In this document: piece by piece, positions 17,688-26,347 of the stretch
Position numbering within the stretch: the stretch's first letter is position 1
Layout: each line of letters starts with the position of its first letter
NCBI GenBank assembly: GCA_025360585.1
Contig: JANYBW010000064.1
Location: 39,284-103,283, forward strand
DNA length: 64,000 nt
Direction: 5' to 3'
From: Actinomycetes bacterium
GTDB taxonomy: Bacteria; Actinomycetota; Acidimicrobiia; IMCC26256; PALSA-610
Translations under genes and position numbers: made by a program
Notes under the pieces: generated by a model
The model's input: the letters and a program-made list of their open reading frames with translations, nothing else
What the model was told of the DNA's origin: nothing
The model's database searches: none

Positions 17688-19394
17688 CTAGTCGTAGAGA
17701 GCATCGACGGTGGCCCGACCGGCCTGCACGGTAACCAATACCATTGCCCCGACCGCGCCAACCGCGCCGAGGCAGACTCGCCAACGAACACAACGATGAT
17801 GTTGTGCGCCGTCCCACCACCGCACATCGCTCGGCCATGGGCCCTCACATCGCCCGATCAGACCACCGCCTTGCGGCAAGACATCACATAAGAGCCGGTG
17901 TGGCCACGTTGTGGCTTCACCGCGCGAAGAAACTCGCACAGGTTCGCCGAGTACGTCGAGCAAACGAGCAGGAACGCCAGGGCAAAACACTCTCGCCGGA
18001 TACGGCGCGGGAATCGCGCCCGGCCATCCGACCATTTCGGTTCCCACTCGCAACGGCCGTTGCCCAGCACGGGGTTCACCCCATGGAATCAGAGCAATTT
18101 GTTCATCGGGCGTACGGCCACCTTGTTCCACCATGGTCCCGACGGCTTCGTATCCGAGCATTCCTTGCAATCGAGACAATGCACGATCGGCGCGTAATGC
18201 CGCCGCCGGATCGCCGCCAAATAGCCCCAACTGGCGCGCCGGAATCGCGACTACTTCTAACGGCTCCAACCGCAATCGAGTGAGCGCGCCCGTGGTGCTA
18301 TCGAGCCCGCTTTCTCCCATCGCGACGAAATCTTGATAGGCGCGTATATCCCCCACAGCAATTACCGGAGCGTTGGCTTGCAACCAGCCATCCAGCTGCC
18401 AGCGCACGCGTTCAGCCAGCGACGCGGGCTGGAAACCATCGTCATGACGCCAACCCCGAGCAAGCTGCTCACCGTGTTCGGTTTCGGCTTCAACGAGCAC
18501 GTGCGTACACGCCAAGCCGCGAGCACTGAGCCGTTCAACAATTTGATCAGCCAACATCTTCGCGGTGAACGCGATTGCATCGACACGCGCGACCGGTGGA
18601 TCGAGTTCGATGCTCGCAGCACAATCGGGCGGCACCAACGACAAGTTCAGCGGCGAGGGATCACGCCCCTGTGCAAGTTCATGAAGCCGAGCACCTTCAG
18701 TCCCGAACCGGGCCAGTACCGCGGCCGTCGGCAGCTCGCTAAACGCCCGCAAAGTTGGCAGCCCGAGCCGTTCCAACATGCTCGCGAGCTCCGGTGCCCC
18801 TAACGCCACAACCGGAAATTTGCCTACGAACATTGATGATTCGCCCGCAGCAACGATCGTGCTCGTGCGCGCCGCCAGCCGAGCCGCGAACCGACCATCC
18901 GCAATCCCAGCTCGCACTCCCGCTTGAATCGCGGGCGTTGAAGGTATCACCGTCTGCACTGCGGCAATGACTGCTTGTTGCAATGCAGCATCGCCACCGA
19001 AATAGCGCGACGGCCCGCGGGTTGCGAAACTCAACCGGCCGGGAACATCAATTTCCAAACGAGGAGTGAAGCCTTCGACGGCACGAGCTACAGCTTCGAA
19101 TGTTCGCGCTTCGTGCGCGAGATCCGCGTCCAACACGACCAGCTGCCTCGCCCCCGTATTTGCACCAGCGCTTCTACTTGCCCCCGCGTCCACACAGGCA
19201 GCTTCGGCTTCACGCCGCCGCATCCCATTGCGCACCCCAAATGCTTTGGCTTCACTCGTTGCGGCCCGAACTAAATCCCGAGCCCCAACGCGCTCGCGCA
19301 CGATGACGGCTTGCCCGCCCAGCGCGGGATCGCGCACAAGCGCGGCCGTAATGGGCCAGTCCACACAGTGCACGGCGCACGTTCGGATATCCAT
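17688..19394 (-). CDS. imuB: ImuB, Y-family polymerase-like mutasome hub
   Basis: 568-aa Y-family homologue that links the translesion polymerase DnaE2 to the sliding clamp. Y-family blocks are visible from 'CAVHCVDWPITAAL' (residue 6 on) through the thumb region ('LERLGLPTLRAFSELP'). A beta-clamp binding motif 'QLGLFGG' stands near residue 398. ImuB proteins are normally catalytically dead, and I did not check every acidic residue. The C-terminus ends 'GRATVDALYD', as in other ImuB proteins. It is 6 bp from imuA', in one operon under the LexA box at 19995. Confidence 0.9.
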   Translation of the reverse strand: MDIRTCAVHCVDWPITAALVRDPALGGQAVIVRERVGARDLVRAATSEAKAFGVRNGMRRREAEAACVDAGASRSAGANTGARQLVVLDADLAHEARTFEAVARAVEGFTPRLEIDVPGRLSFATRGPSRYFGGDAALQQAVIAAVQTVIPSTPAIQAGVRAGIADGRFAARLAARTSTIVAAGESSMFVGKFPVVALGAPELASMLERLGLPTLRAFSELPTAAVLARFGTEGARLHELAQGRDPSPLNLSLVPPDCAASIELDPPVARVDAIAFTAKMLADQIVERLSARGLACTHVLVEAETEHGEQLARGWRHDDGFQPASLAERVRWQLDGWLQANAPVIAVGDIRAYQDFVAMGESGLDSTTGALTRLRLEPLEVVAIPARQLGLFGGDPAAALRADRALSRLQGMLGYEAVGTMVEQGGRTPDEQIALIPWGEPRAGQRPLRVGTEMVGWPGAIPAPYPARVFCPGVPARLLDVLGEPVRVSSRGEATTWPHRLLCDVLPQGGGLIGRCEGPWPSDVRWWDGAQHHRCVRWRVCLGAVGAVGAMVLVTVQAGRATVDALYD

Positions 19395-19400
19395 TGACCG

Positions 19401-19982
19401 CTAGCCCGCACGAGCAAGTCGCAGGGAACTGACGCCTTTGCCGGCAATGTCGTAACACCGTTCGCCGGCATCATCGAGACTCGCATGAATTCGTATCGCG
19501 ACTTCTCCTGGCCACACCCCCACGCGCACACCAGGAATGGATTCCAACATCACGATGATGCTTTGGTGTTGGCGCGCTCGAGCCTGCAATCGCCGAGCAT
19601 CGCCGAGCGCGATCCGGCCCGGCACCGCGGCGCAGACCATCGTGAAACCATCGAGCAAGGCCCCAACCGTTACTGCCCAACGGTCAACCGGAACATTTCG
19701 AACGACTGCACAGCGTTCGAGCGACACTCCCAGCTCCAGCGCAGCTTTGCCCCCCAACGAGCCGGGATCAACAAATGCTGCCCACTCGCCGGTTGCGGTA
19801 GTTGCGGCGGCGAGGGTCAGCGCCGCGCTCGTTACCCCTGCTCCGGACTCGCCATCGATAGCAACCACAGAGCCCCGTTGGATTCCGCCCGGAGGTAACA
19901 ACGGCTCAAAAATGCCCGCGACAGGGATTCGACGAATCCCGGCCCAGGCGTTACCGGTTTGCCAATCCAACGTTTCAACCAC
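19401..19982 (-). CDS. imuA': ImuA' RecA-like mutasome accessory protein
   Basis: 193-aa RecA-like protein that works with ImuB and DnaE2 in SOS mutagenesis. The position of the Walker A loop reads 'GESGAGVTS', where the usual G-K-T/S lysine is replaced by Val, so it probably does not hydrolyse ATP in the normal way. Mycobacterial ImuA' is similarly diverged. It is the first gene of the imuA'-imuB operon, and a LexA box ends 13 bp upstream of its start. Confidence 0.85.
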   Translation of the reverse strand: MVETLDWQTGNAWAGIRRIPVAGIFEPLLPPGGIQRGSVVAIDGESGAGVTSAALTLAAATTATGEWAAFVDPGSLGGKAALELGVSLERCAVVRNVPVDRWAVTVGALLDGFTMVCAAVPGRIALGDARRLQARARQHQSIIVMLESIPGVRVGVWPGEVAIRIHASLDDAGERCYDIAGKGVSSLRLARAG

Positions 19983-19994
19983 ACGATCACGTTA

Positions 19995-20010
19995 CCGAAC
20001 ATACGTTCGA
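19995..20010 (-). promoter_or_regulatory. LexA (SOS) box upstream of imuA'-imuB
   Basis: CCGAAC-ATAC-GTTCGA matches the actinobacterial SOS box with one mismatch and shares the ATAC spacer with the dnaE2 box. It lies 13 bp before the imuA' start. Two boxes of the same type near the two arms of the mutasome indicate co-induction by DNA damage. Confidence 0.9.
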
Positions 20011-20035
20011 TAACGCAAGTGGGCCAGATTGCGGG

Positions 20036-20398
20036 TTACTGCACTGGTGACGGGAGCCGATCCACGCCGTAGGGCGCCAAGGCTTCCACCGAATAGCCAG
20101 CACCATCGCCGTAGTAGTGAAAGAGGTGCTCAATCGCATGCGTGACTTTGGGTTCAAGCACTGCCCATTGGGATGGGTCAGCCTCAACGGTCACCGTGTT
20201 GGAGTACAAGCTCACGCTCTTCACGCCGAGCTCGAACAATCGACGAGCCAAGATATGTGGTGCTTTGGTACCGCCCACCGCCGATTCCGCGTTCGGAAAT
20301 CGTTCGATCATCATGCCCGTTATAGAGCGGTTCGTCGCGAAGTTGCGTACTTCCCGCCGAGCTCCGTGAGTGACTGTGACCGTCAATGTTTGACCCAT
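20036..20398 (-). CDS. Nfu/NifU N-terminal-like domain protein
   Basis: 120-aa protein resembling the Nfu N-terminal domain. The best-matching stretch is 'HILARRLFELGVKSVSLYSN' then 'TVTVEADPSQW' (residues ~45-80), which mirrors the Nfu_N pattern of a helix, 'GV..V' and a beta strand. There is no C-terminal Cys-x2-Cys iron-sulfur scaffold, so it is an Nfu_N-only protein, a type often seen in Actinobacteria. The role in cluster transfer is not established. It is encoded 10 bp downstream of the RNase HII gene. Confidence 0.65.
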   Translation of the reverse strand: MGQTLTVTVTHGARREVRNFATNRSITGMMIERFPNAESAVGGTKAPHILARRLFELGVKSVSLYSNTVTVEADPSQWAVLEPKVTHAIEHLFHYYGDGAGYSVEALAPYGVDRLPSPVQ

Positions 20399-20408
20399 AA
20401 CGGCCAGG

Positions 20409-21077
20409 CTAGAACAGTGTGGGTTGCCGTTCGAACTTCAATGAGGGCCACAGCAAATTGTCCATAAAAATCCAGCTGCGGCGATGGATTGCACTCGGCC
20501 CGTACCCCTCCAAAGCGCACCGGTGCGCGGGAGCGGGATAGCCCCGATTCGATTCGAAGCTGTAGTGGGGAAAGTGTTGCGCTTCTTCGACCATGATCTG
20601 ATCACGAGTGACTTTCGCGATCACGGACGCGGCAGCCACCGACAAAACGGTCTGGTCGCCTTTGATCACCGTATGCACCGGCACACTGAGCCCGAGGTAG
20701 TTGTGTTTGCCGTCGAGGATGATGCGATCGATAGCGAAGCCGGCTTGGACGATCTGGGCGAGGGCACGTTCGGCGGCGAGCCGCAACGCTGCGGTCATAC
20801 CAAGTTCGTCGCATTCGTTATGACTGGCGTGACCGACTCCGTAGGCGCGGGCCCAGGAACGGATCCTTATAGCCGCGGCGTTACGTTCGTTTTCGGTGAG
20901 CAGTTTTGAATCGCGTACACCACCGAGATGTTCGTTGGGAGCAACGAGGGCACCAACGGTGACGGGCCCGGCCCACGAACCCCGCCCGACTTCATCAATG
21001 CCCACGATGACCTTGTCGCCGTTTTGCCAAAACTTGCGTTCCAACCTGAGCGTCGGCGAAGTTTTTTTGGTGGCCAT
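20409..21077 (-). CDS. rnhB: Ribonuclease HII
   Basis: 222-aa enzyme that removes RNA from RNA-DNA hybrids, including single ribonucleotides in DNA. It has the family motif 'VGIDEVGRGSWAGPVTVGA' (residues ~24-42) with the catalytic Asp-Glu pair, plus 'IILDGKHNYLGL' and 'VAAASVIAKVTRDQIM'. Ser in place of the usual Pro/Ala in G-R-G-x-W/L is unremarkable. The frame stays open to TTG 21095, but ATG 21077 ('MATKKTSP') is the better start. The Nfu-like gene follows. Confidence 0.93.
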   Translation of the reverse strand: MATKKTSPTLRLERKFWQNGDKVIVGIDEVGRGSWAGPVTVGALVAPNEHLGGVRDSKLLTENERNAAAIRIRSWARAYGVGHASHNECDELGMTAALRLAAERALAQIVQAGFAIDRIILDGKHNYLGLSVPVHTVIKGDQTVLSVAAASVIAKVTRDQIMVEEAQHFPHYSFESNRGYPAPAHRCALEGYGPSAIHRRSWIFMDNLLWPSLKFERQPTLF

Positions 21078-21150
21078 CGTCGTTGACCGTAGCAAGCTTG
21101 CGCGCTACAACGTACGCTGTCGTCTATGGAGTCGCGTTGAAGGTGTGCCA

Positions 21151-21351
21151 GTGAAAGTTGGGGTTCGCGTCGAAGTCCGGAATCGCTTCGAGGCGGGTTG
21201 GTCGCGCGGCTTTGAAATCGCGGAGATCATTGAGGCACAACATGGTTTGGAATTCAAAGTAAAGCGCCGCTCCGATGGATCGCTCCTGCCCTCGGCATTT
21301 TCTGTAGACGATCTTCGTGAGGAGCGACGGCGCCAGACCTGGTGGCAATAG
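21151..21351 (+). CDS. Small conserved-looking protein, unknown function
   Basis: 66-aa basic protein starting at GTG 21151 behind a TGAAGG ribosome-binding site (21138-21143, 7-base gap); GTG 21145 is an alternative. It reads as a small beta barrel of the tudor/SH3 kind ('VRVEVRNRFEAGWSRGFEIA', then 'HGLEFKVKRRSDGSLLP'), ending in an acidic-basic helix and 'WWQ'. It is divergent from rnhB. I do not recognise a named family. The fold is an impression from the alternation of charged and hydrophobic residues. Confidence 0.6.
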   Translation: MKVGVRVEVRNRFEAGWSRGFEIAEIIEAQHGLEFKVKRRSDGSLLPSAFSVDDLREERRRQTWWQ

Positions 21352-21393
21352 CAGCAAAATGCGCCCGAGCGACTCCGTTCAACACGAGCGGGT

Positions 21394-21693
21394 CTAACTT
21401 TCTTTGCCTTCTTGGAGCATGGCAACGAGGTCATCGACAGGAATCGCCGCGAGGGTGGTCGTGCGCATAGTGCCTCGGGCGGCAAGCATGATCGCGGCCT
21501 TGGCCATCGTGTGTTCATCGGGGGCTTCGATGATGTTCAGGAAGTCGTATTGACCCATGAGCGCGTACTGGGCCACGACCTTGAGCCCGAGCGCTTCGAC
21601 TTCGCTACGAACTTGGTGGATACGTTCAGGATGCTGACGTAGGGTTTCCCAGCCGTCGGGTGCAAGCGTGGACAACATTGCGAAAGTGGCCAT
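21394..21693 (-). CDS. GYD domain protein
   Basis: 99-aa protein of the GYD family, small ferredoxin-fold proteins of unknown role. The identifying block is 'LKVVAQYALMGQYDFLNIIE' followed by 'APDEHTMAKAAIML' and 'GTMRTTTLAAIPVDD'. It has the full family length. It is convergent with the small + strand gene and divergent from the phosphoesterase gene. The function is unknown. Confidence 0.82.
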   Translation of the reverse strand: MATFAMLSTLAPDGWETLRQHPERIHQVRSEVEALGLKVVAQYALMGQYDFLNIIEAPDEHTMAKAAIMLAARGTMRTTTLAAIPVDDLVAMLQEGKES

Positions 21694-21754
21694 ATCGCCA
21701 CACTATCGACCAAAACACTTGGCGTTTGACTCTGGCAGGAGGCATGATGACCTC

Positions 21755-23215
21755 ATGGATCGTCGTGGATTTTTGAAGTTGGGTGCGCAAGCCGCGGGAG
21801 CCGGAGCTGCGGGCACCGCGTTGACCGCAGCTGGGATCACCCAAGCCGCCGATGCGGCATTCGCGCAGGAGCGTCATCGAGCGCGTCGGTTTGGAAGCAT
21901 CTTGGACGGCGCGCCCGGCGAGTCTGGGATCGACACCGTGGTGATCGTGATGATGGAAAACCGAAGTTTCGATTCGTATCTCGGTTGGCTCGGTCACGAA
22001 GACAAATATCTCGAACGCGGTCGGAGTCGATACGGCGCGAACTTTGGCGTGATCGGCAGTCAGCACCAGACGTATCGCGCACCCGATGGCACGATGGTTG
22101 ATACCGCACATCATTCGTTGCGCGCCGGACCTATCGATGATTTTCGAGGCTGCGGCCATCCCGATCCTGGCCACGGCTGGACGCAGGGTCGAGCAGAACG
22201 CGACGGTGGCTTCTTAGACGCGGGCAGCGGCAACGATCCGTTTGCATTGTCGTATTTTGATGGCCGCGATTTACCGGTGTACAACAAACTCGCGAAGCGT
22301 TTTACGATTGCGGATCGCTGGCATGCATCATTGTTGGGCCCAACGTATCCGAACCGCTTATATCTCTTGTCCGGCCAATCGGGTGGTTACAAATACAACT
22401 ACTTGCCGTTCGCAGAAGATGGCTACAAGTGGCCAGCAATTTTTGATCGTCTCCAAACCCACAACGTGACTGTGCGCGATTATGCCAGTGATTTCGGGCC
22501 GTTTTTGTTGTTCGGATCGCGGTCGATTCCGTACATGCAGACGTATTCGGCGTTCCAAGCCGATGCGGCTGCGGGTACTCTGCCCAACGTCAGTTTCGTT
22601 GATCCATCATTTTTCGGCCCGACCCAAAACGACGATCATCCACTCGCAGATCCGCGTGCCGGCCAACAGTTCATTCTCGATACGTTCCGTACCTTCGCGC
22701 AATCTCCGCAGTGGGAGCGCGGTCTCTTCATCGTCGTGTACGACGAGTGGGGTGGCTTTTACGACCACGTCGCACCACCAGTATTCGCCGATGATTTAGC
22801 GAGCACGATCGATACCGAAAACTTCGGACAAGCCGGGTTCCGTGTACCTGCGATCATCGCGTCGCCGCGATCATTGCCCGGCTTCGTAGATCATGCGCAG
22901 TACGACCACGCGTCCGTCTTGCGATTCCTCGAATGGCGTTTTCTCGGTGCGCCCGCCCACGGACCGAACGGCGATGTGAGCAATCCATGGTGGCTCACAA
23001 GCCGTGACCGCAATGCGAAAAACCTCGGCCGCACCTTGTCGCATTCGGCGTTCAATCCGGATCCAGGGTTCGATCTGAACATGACCTTGGCCGCGGCTAC
23101 CCCCGCGTGTGGCGTGGGCGGAGCGCCCTTAGTTACCGGCAAACATCCGTTCGCGGAAGCCGTAGCGTCGGGCTACACGGATCGAATCGGGTTTCGCAGC
23201 GCGGCGCTGAGCTAG
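21755..23215 (+). CDS. Tat-exported phosphoesterase (phospholipase C / acid phosphatase family)
   Basis: 486-aa exported enzyme of the alkaline-phosphatase superfamily. The N-terminus is a twin-arginine signal, 'MDRRGFLKLGAQAAG' followed by an Ala-rich stretch. The domain begins with the family motif 'VMMENRSFDSYLGWLGHE', whose Glu and Asn bind metal. Other metal-site blocks are 'YDEWGGFYDHVAPP' and 'QYDHASVLRFLEWRF'. It could hydrolyse phospholipids or phosphate esters outside the membrane; substrate not predictable. ATG 21755 is chosen because Tat signals start this way, behind AGGAGG at 21737-21742. Its stop overlaps the next gene's stop in a CTAG. Confidence 0.88.
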   Translation: MDRRGFLKLGAQAAGAGAAGTALTAAGITQAADAAFAQERHRARRFGSILDGAPGESGIDTVVIVMMENRSFDSYLGWLGHEDKYLERGRSRYGANFGVIGSQHQTYRAPDGTMVDTAHHSLRAGPIDDFRGCGHPDPGHGWTQGRAERDGGFLDAGSGNDPFALSYFDGRDLPVYNKLAKRFTIADRWHASLLGPTYPNRLYLLSGQSGGYKYNYLPFAEDGYKWPAIFDRLQTHNVTVRDYASDFGPFLLFGSRSIPYMQTYSAFQADAAAGTLPNVSFVDPSFFGPTQNDDHPLADPRAGQQFILDTFRTFAQSPQWERGLFIVVYDEWGGFYDHVAPPVFADDLASTIDTENFGQAGFRVPAIIASPRSLPGFVDHAQYDHASVLRFLEWRFLGAPAHGPNGDVSNPWWLTSRDRNAKNLGRTLSHSAFNPDPGFDLNMTLAAATPACGVGGAPLVTGKHPFAEAVASGYTDRIGFRSAALS

Positions 23216-24561
23216 AGAAACGAGCCGGGTTCCTCAACTCGTTCTCCGAGCCGTTCAACCGGCTGCATCGCAAGTAGGTCGCCGGAAGGTTCCGCAAGGA
23301 GTTGCTCGCCCGCGCCTTCGGTAGCCACGGACCAACTTGGGTCCAGTCGGCTCGCTCGCAACGTGATCCCGGCCGGCGCGTCCCACAACACCGCAGGCCG
23401 CCCGCCATGCCAGCGCACCGCAAACGAAACCGTGCCTACACGTGTGGGCACTTCGTGCACCGCGACCGAAGCGCCGAGCCATTCGACATCAAATCCTGGC
23501 AGCAAATCAATACTGCCGTCGGAACATTCCTCAATCAGGACGTCGCGTACCGCAGCAAGAAATTTCGCGGCGTGCGCAGGCACACCACCAGCAGCAGTGA
23601 CGAGATGCGTCTTCATACGCACCCAGCCACTCACAGAATTTTTGAGCCTGATCGATGCTGCGCGCCGATCGCGAACCGAGAGGCGCTTCCAGACTGCTTC
23701 CGCTTCTGCTGAGAATCCCCAGTCTTCGAGGCTGATCGCATCATCGGCGACCGGCCGGGGTGAATCCGCAGAAGATCGCAACAGCACTGAGGCCCGCGCC
23801 CCATCGATGGCGCGTTGCAGATTTGCATCGCTCAGTTCTGTTCGCATCGCGCGATCGAGTTGCGTGTCCCAGCCTCGATCAACCGCTTCGTTATCGGGCA
23901 ATACATCGATCGCCGCGACATTAATCCGAGCATGCGGACCAGGCGCAAGCGGCAACACGATCCGCAAGGTTGCCGTATGGGGCAGCGGCCAGACGAGCGC
24001 GACGCAGCCGTTGCGTTGCGACTTCATTTTCGTGCGTTCGAGCGGGCCGGCTTGGGTTGCGTGTTGCGTGACGGCTTCGCGCAGCGACAATTCATCGTGC
24101 GCGATCACCCATTGGGCCCAGGGCCGATTCGTTCCGAGCACCTCGTGACCATCGATGGTGAGCACCGATGCCGTCGCGGAAAATTCTCGCAAGCGAATCC
24201 CCGGAGCTGCTCGCAGCAATACCGCAAGCGACACGGGCTCTTTCCCCGCGTTTTCAAATTCACATACGATCTGTTCCGGCTGTCCACTCACACCATACAG
24301 GCGTTGCACGACGTCGCCGCCGGCACCGGCAATCCGAGTCGTCACAATCGGCGCAGCATCATTGATGCTTTGGCGGGTCGCGGAATCCAGCACAACCGTC
24401 CGCCACGTCTCGGCTCCAACCATCCACTCGACATCGATGCCACGATCGATCATCGTGAGCAGCCCGCGCGAATCGACCGTTGCAATACCCCGCGCACCCA
24501 ACGTACCGAGCGTCAGGTGGGCGCCAGTCGGCGTGGGAACTGAAATTGTGCGTCGTGCCAT
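23212..24561 (-). CDS. Uncharacterised protein with a carbohydrate-enzyme-like C-terminus
   Basis: 449-aa protein I cannot assign. The N-terminal half is beta-rich ('TGAHLTLGTLGARGIATVD') and reads like a glycan-enzyme beta-sandwich. The C-terminal part has 'GSIDLLPGFDVEWLGASVAV' and 'VSFAVRWHGGRPAVLWD', which recall the closing domain of some glycoside hydrolases (loss of the central barrel would explain the size). No catalytic pair is obvious and there is no signal peptide. It lies 7 bp upstream... of nothing on its own strand; gpsA precedes it with an 8-bp gap, so it may be the last gene of the plsC-gpsA transcript. Confidence 0.6.
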   Translation of the reverse strand: MARRTISVPTPTGAHLTLGTLGARGIATVDSRGLLTMIDRGIDVEWMVGAETWRTVVLDSATRQSINDAAPIVTTRIAGAGGDVVQRLYGVSGQPEQIVCEFENAGKEPVSLAVLLRAAPGIRLREFSATASVLTIDGHEVLGTNRPWAQWVIAHDELSLREAVTQHATQAGPLERTKMKSQRNGCVALVWPLPHTATLRIVLPLAPGPHARINVAAIDVLPDNEAVDRGWDTQLDRAMRTELSDANLQRAIDGARASVLLRSSADSPRPVADDAISLEDWGFSAEAEAVWKRLSVRDRRAASIRLKNSVSGWVRMKTHLVTAAGGVPAHAAKFLAAVRDVLIEECSDGSIDLLPGFDVEWLGASVAVHEVPTRVGTVSFAVRWHGGRPAVLWDAPAGITLRASRLDPSWSVATEGAGEQLLAEPSGDLLAMQPVERLGERVEEPGSFL

Positions 24562-24568
24562 TGTGTAT

Positions 24569-25576
24569 CTATCGCATTCCGTGGAGTTCTGATTTCGCGC
24601 TGCGCAACATCAATTCCGGGACCAGCGCGGCAGCGTTCGCATCTTCGTAGAGCACTTGGCCAACGAATTCGGCAACGGGAAGATCCATACCTAACCGTTT
24701 GGCGATCGACAATACGGCTTCAGTGCTTTTCACGCCTTCCGCGACCATCTTCATATCGTCGACGATCGCCGCCAAGGTACGGCCCTGCCCGAGCTGCACG
24801 CCGACGGTTCGGTTACGACTTTGCGGGCTACTACACGTGGCGATCAGATCGCCCATGCCGGCGAGCCCCGAGAAGGTGAGCGGATCGCCGCCCAACGCGA
24901 CCCCTAACCGTGCGAGTTCAGCCAGCCCGCGCGTCATCAACGCGGCCTTTGCATTGTCGCCGTATTCCAAGCCATGAGCGATTCCAACGGCGATCGCAAC
25001 CACATTCTTGAGCGCGCCCGCAACTTCACAACCCACAACGTCAGGGTTCGTGTAGACCCGAAACGTAGGAGTCATGAACGCGTCTTGCAACAACTCGGCG
25101 GCTTTGCCGTCGCGCATTGCGATCACGGTAGCGGCGGGTTGGCCCTGCACGATTTCTTTGGCCAAGTTCGGGCCACTCAACACTCCGATGCGATCAGTCG
25201 GGTGGGCTGCCAGCACTGAAGCGATGACCTCCGTCATGCGCATCAACGTCGATTGCTCAACGCCCTTGGACAAACTCAAGATCGGAACTGACGGGCCAAT
25301 ATGCGGAGCCGCTTCTTCGAGTACAGCACGGAATCCGTGCGACGGAACGCCAACCACAATCGCGTCGGCGCCCGAGCATGCGGCTGCTAACGATGATGTC
25401 GCAGTCAACGCCTTGGGCAGCGCGAACCCAGGCAGATAATCGATGTTCTCGTGGCGCGTGTTGATCGCGTCGGCGAGTTGGGGCCGGCGCGCCCACAACA
25501 CCGTCTCAACGTTTTGCGCGGCGATTCCGGCTACCGCTGTGCCCCAGGACCCCGCACCAATCATGGCGATTTTCAT
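24569..25576 (-). CDS. gpsA: Glycerol-3-phosphate dehydrogenase [NAD(P)+]
   Basis: 335-aa enzyme reducing dihydroxyacetone phosphate to sn-glycerol 3-phosphate, the backbone of phospholipids. It starts with the nucleotide-binding loop 'MIGAGSWGTAVAG', and the C-terminal domain has 'GALKNVVAIAVGIAHGLEYG' with the catalytic Lys. The frame is open to 25636, but ATG 25576 gives the standard start and overlaps the plsC stop as ATGA. With plsC immediately upstream it forms a two-step phospholipid-synthesis pair. Confidence 0.95.
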   Translation of the reverse strand: MKIAMIGAGSWGTAVAGIAAQNVETVLWARRPQLADAINTRHENIDYLPGFALPKALTATSSLAAACSGADAIVVGVPSHGFRAVLEEAAPHIGPSVPILSLSKGVEQSTLMRMTEVIASVLAAHPTDRIGVLSGPNLAKEIVQGQPAATVIAMRDGKAAELLQDAFMTPTFRVYTNPDVVGCEVAGALKNVVAIAVGIAHGLEYGDNAKAALMTRGLAELARLGVALGGDPLTFSGLAGMGDLIATCSSPQSRNRTVGVQLGQGRTLAAIVDDMKMVAEGVKSTEAVLSIAKRLGMDLPVAEFVGQVLYEDANAAALVPELMLRSAKSELHGMR

Positions 25577-26325
25577 TCGGCGCCAGCTTCGGACGATTCG
25601 GGAGTGGCCGATGCCTCGGGCCCTGCACGCCGACACGTACGTAGCTGAGCACTATCGGGTTCGCGCCACCACCACTCGTCACCGACCCGTGGACGTTGCG
25701 GATAGATCGTGCGCGCCCGCTGCACGCACTCACAGATCGCGGTCATGATGCGATCGGTTGCGACTTTTATTGGTTCGTCCGGACCGATATCAATGGGCGC
25801 GCCGACCACTGCAACTTGCGCCACCAACGGCTCAGGATTTGGACGCCGACCTTTGTACATGATCCGGTGCGCGCCCCACATTCCCACCGGCGTGACTGCG
25901 ACTCCCGATCCTTGCGCGACGCGTGCCGTTCCCGATTTACCGACCATCGGATCGAGGTCTGGCGAAATCGTGCCTTCGGGAAACACTGCAACACATTCGC
26001 CGTCGCGCAAAGCAATGAGTGCAGCATCAAGTGCGCTCGCGGCGTCGCGTTGGCCGCGAGCTACGGGAATTTGATGGGCCGAACGTAACAACGCACCGAG
26101 GCCGGGTTTCGCGAACAGTTGCTCCTTGGCCAAAAACCGGACCCGACGGTTCCGTGAATCGGCAACCCACGCCAACGCCAACGGATCGAGATAGGACGTG
26201 TGGTTACTCGCGAGAATTACCGGCCCGGCGATCGGGATGTTTTCGATGCCTTCCATCGTCCAGCACATCCCGCACGCCAATCCGGGAGCAAACAGATTTC
26301 GGGCGAACGTGTAGACGGCATCCAT
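25573..26325 (-). CDS. plsC: 1-acyl-sn-glycerol-3-phosphate acyltransferase
   Basis: 250-aa membrane-associated acyltransferase making phosphatidic acid from lysophosphatidic acid. It has the catalytic motif 'ASNHTSYLDPLAL' (H-x4-D) near residue 40 and the substrate motif 'AVFPEGTISPD' near residue 115. The C-terminal ~40 residues are charged and low-complexity. It is translationally coupled to gpsA by an ATGA overlap. It is divergent from cofC with 22 bp between starts. Confidence 0.92.
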   Translation of the reverse strand: MDAVYTFARNLFAPGLACGMCWTMEGIENIPIAGPVILASNHTSYLDPLALAWVADSRNRRVRFLAKEQLFAKPGLGALLRSAHQIPVARGQRDAASALDAALIALRDGECVAVFPEGTISPDLDPMVGKSGTARVAQGSGVAVTPVGMWGAHRIMYKGRRPNPEPLVAQVAVVGAPIDIGPDEPIKVATDRIMTAICECVQRARTIYPQRPRVGDEWWWREPDSAQLRTCRRAGPEASATPESSEAGAE

Positions 26326-26347
26326 CGCTCATTAGCATACGCAGTTC

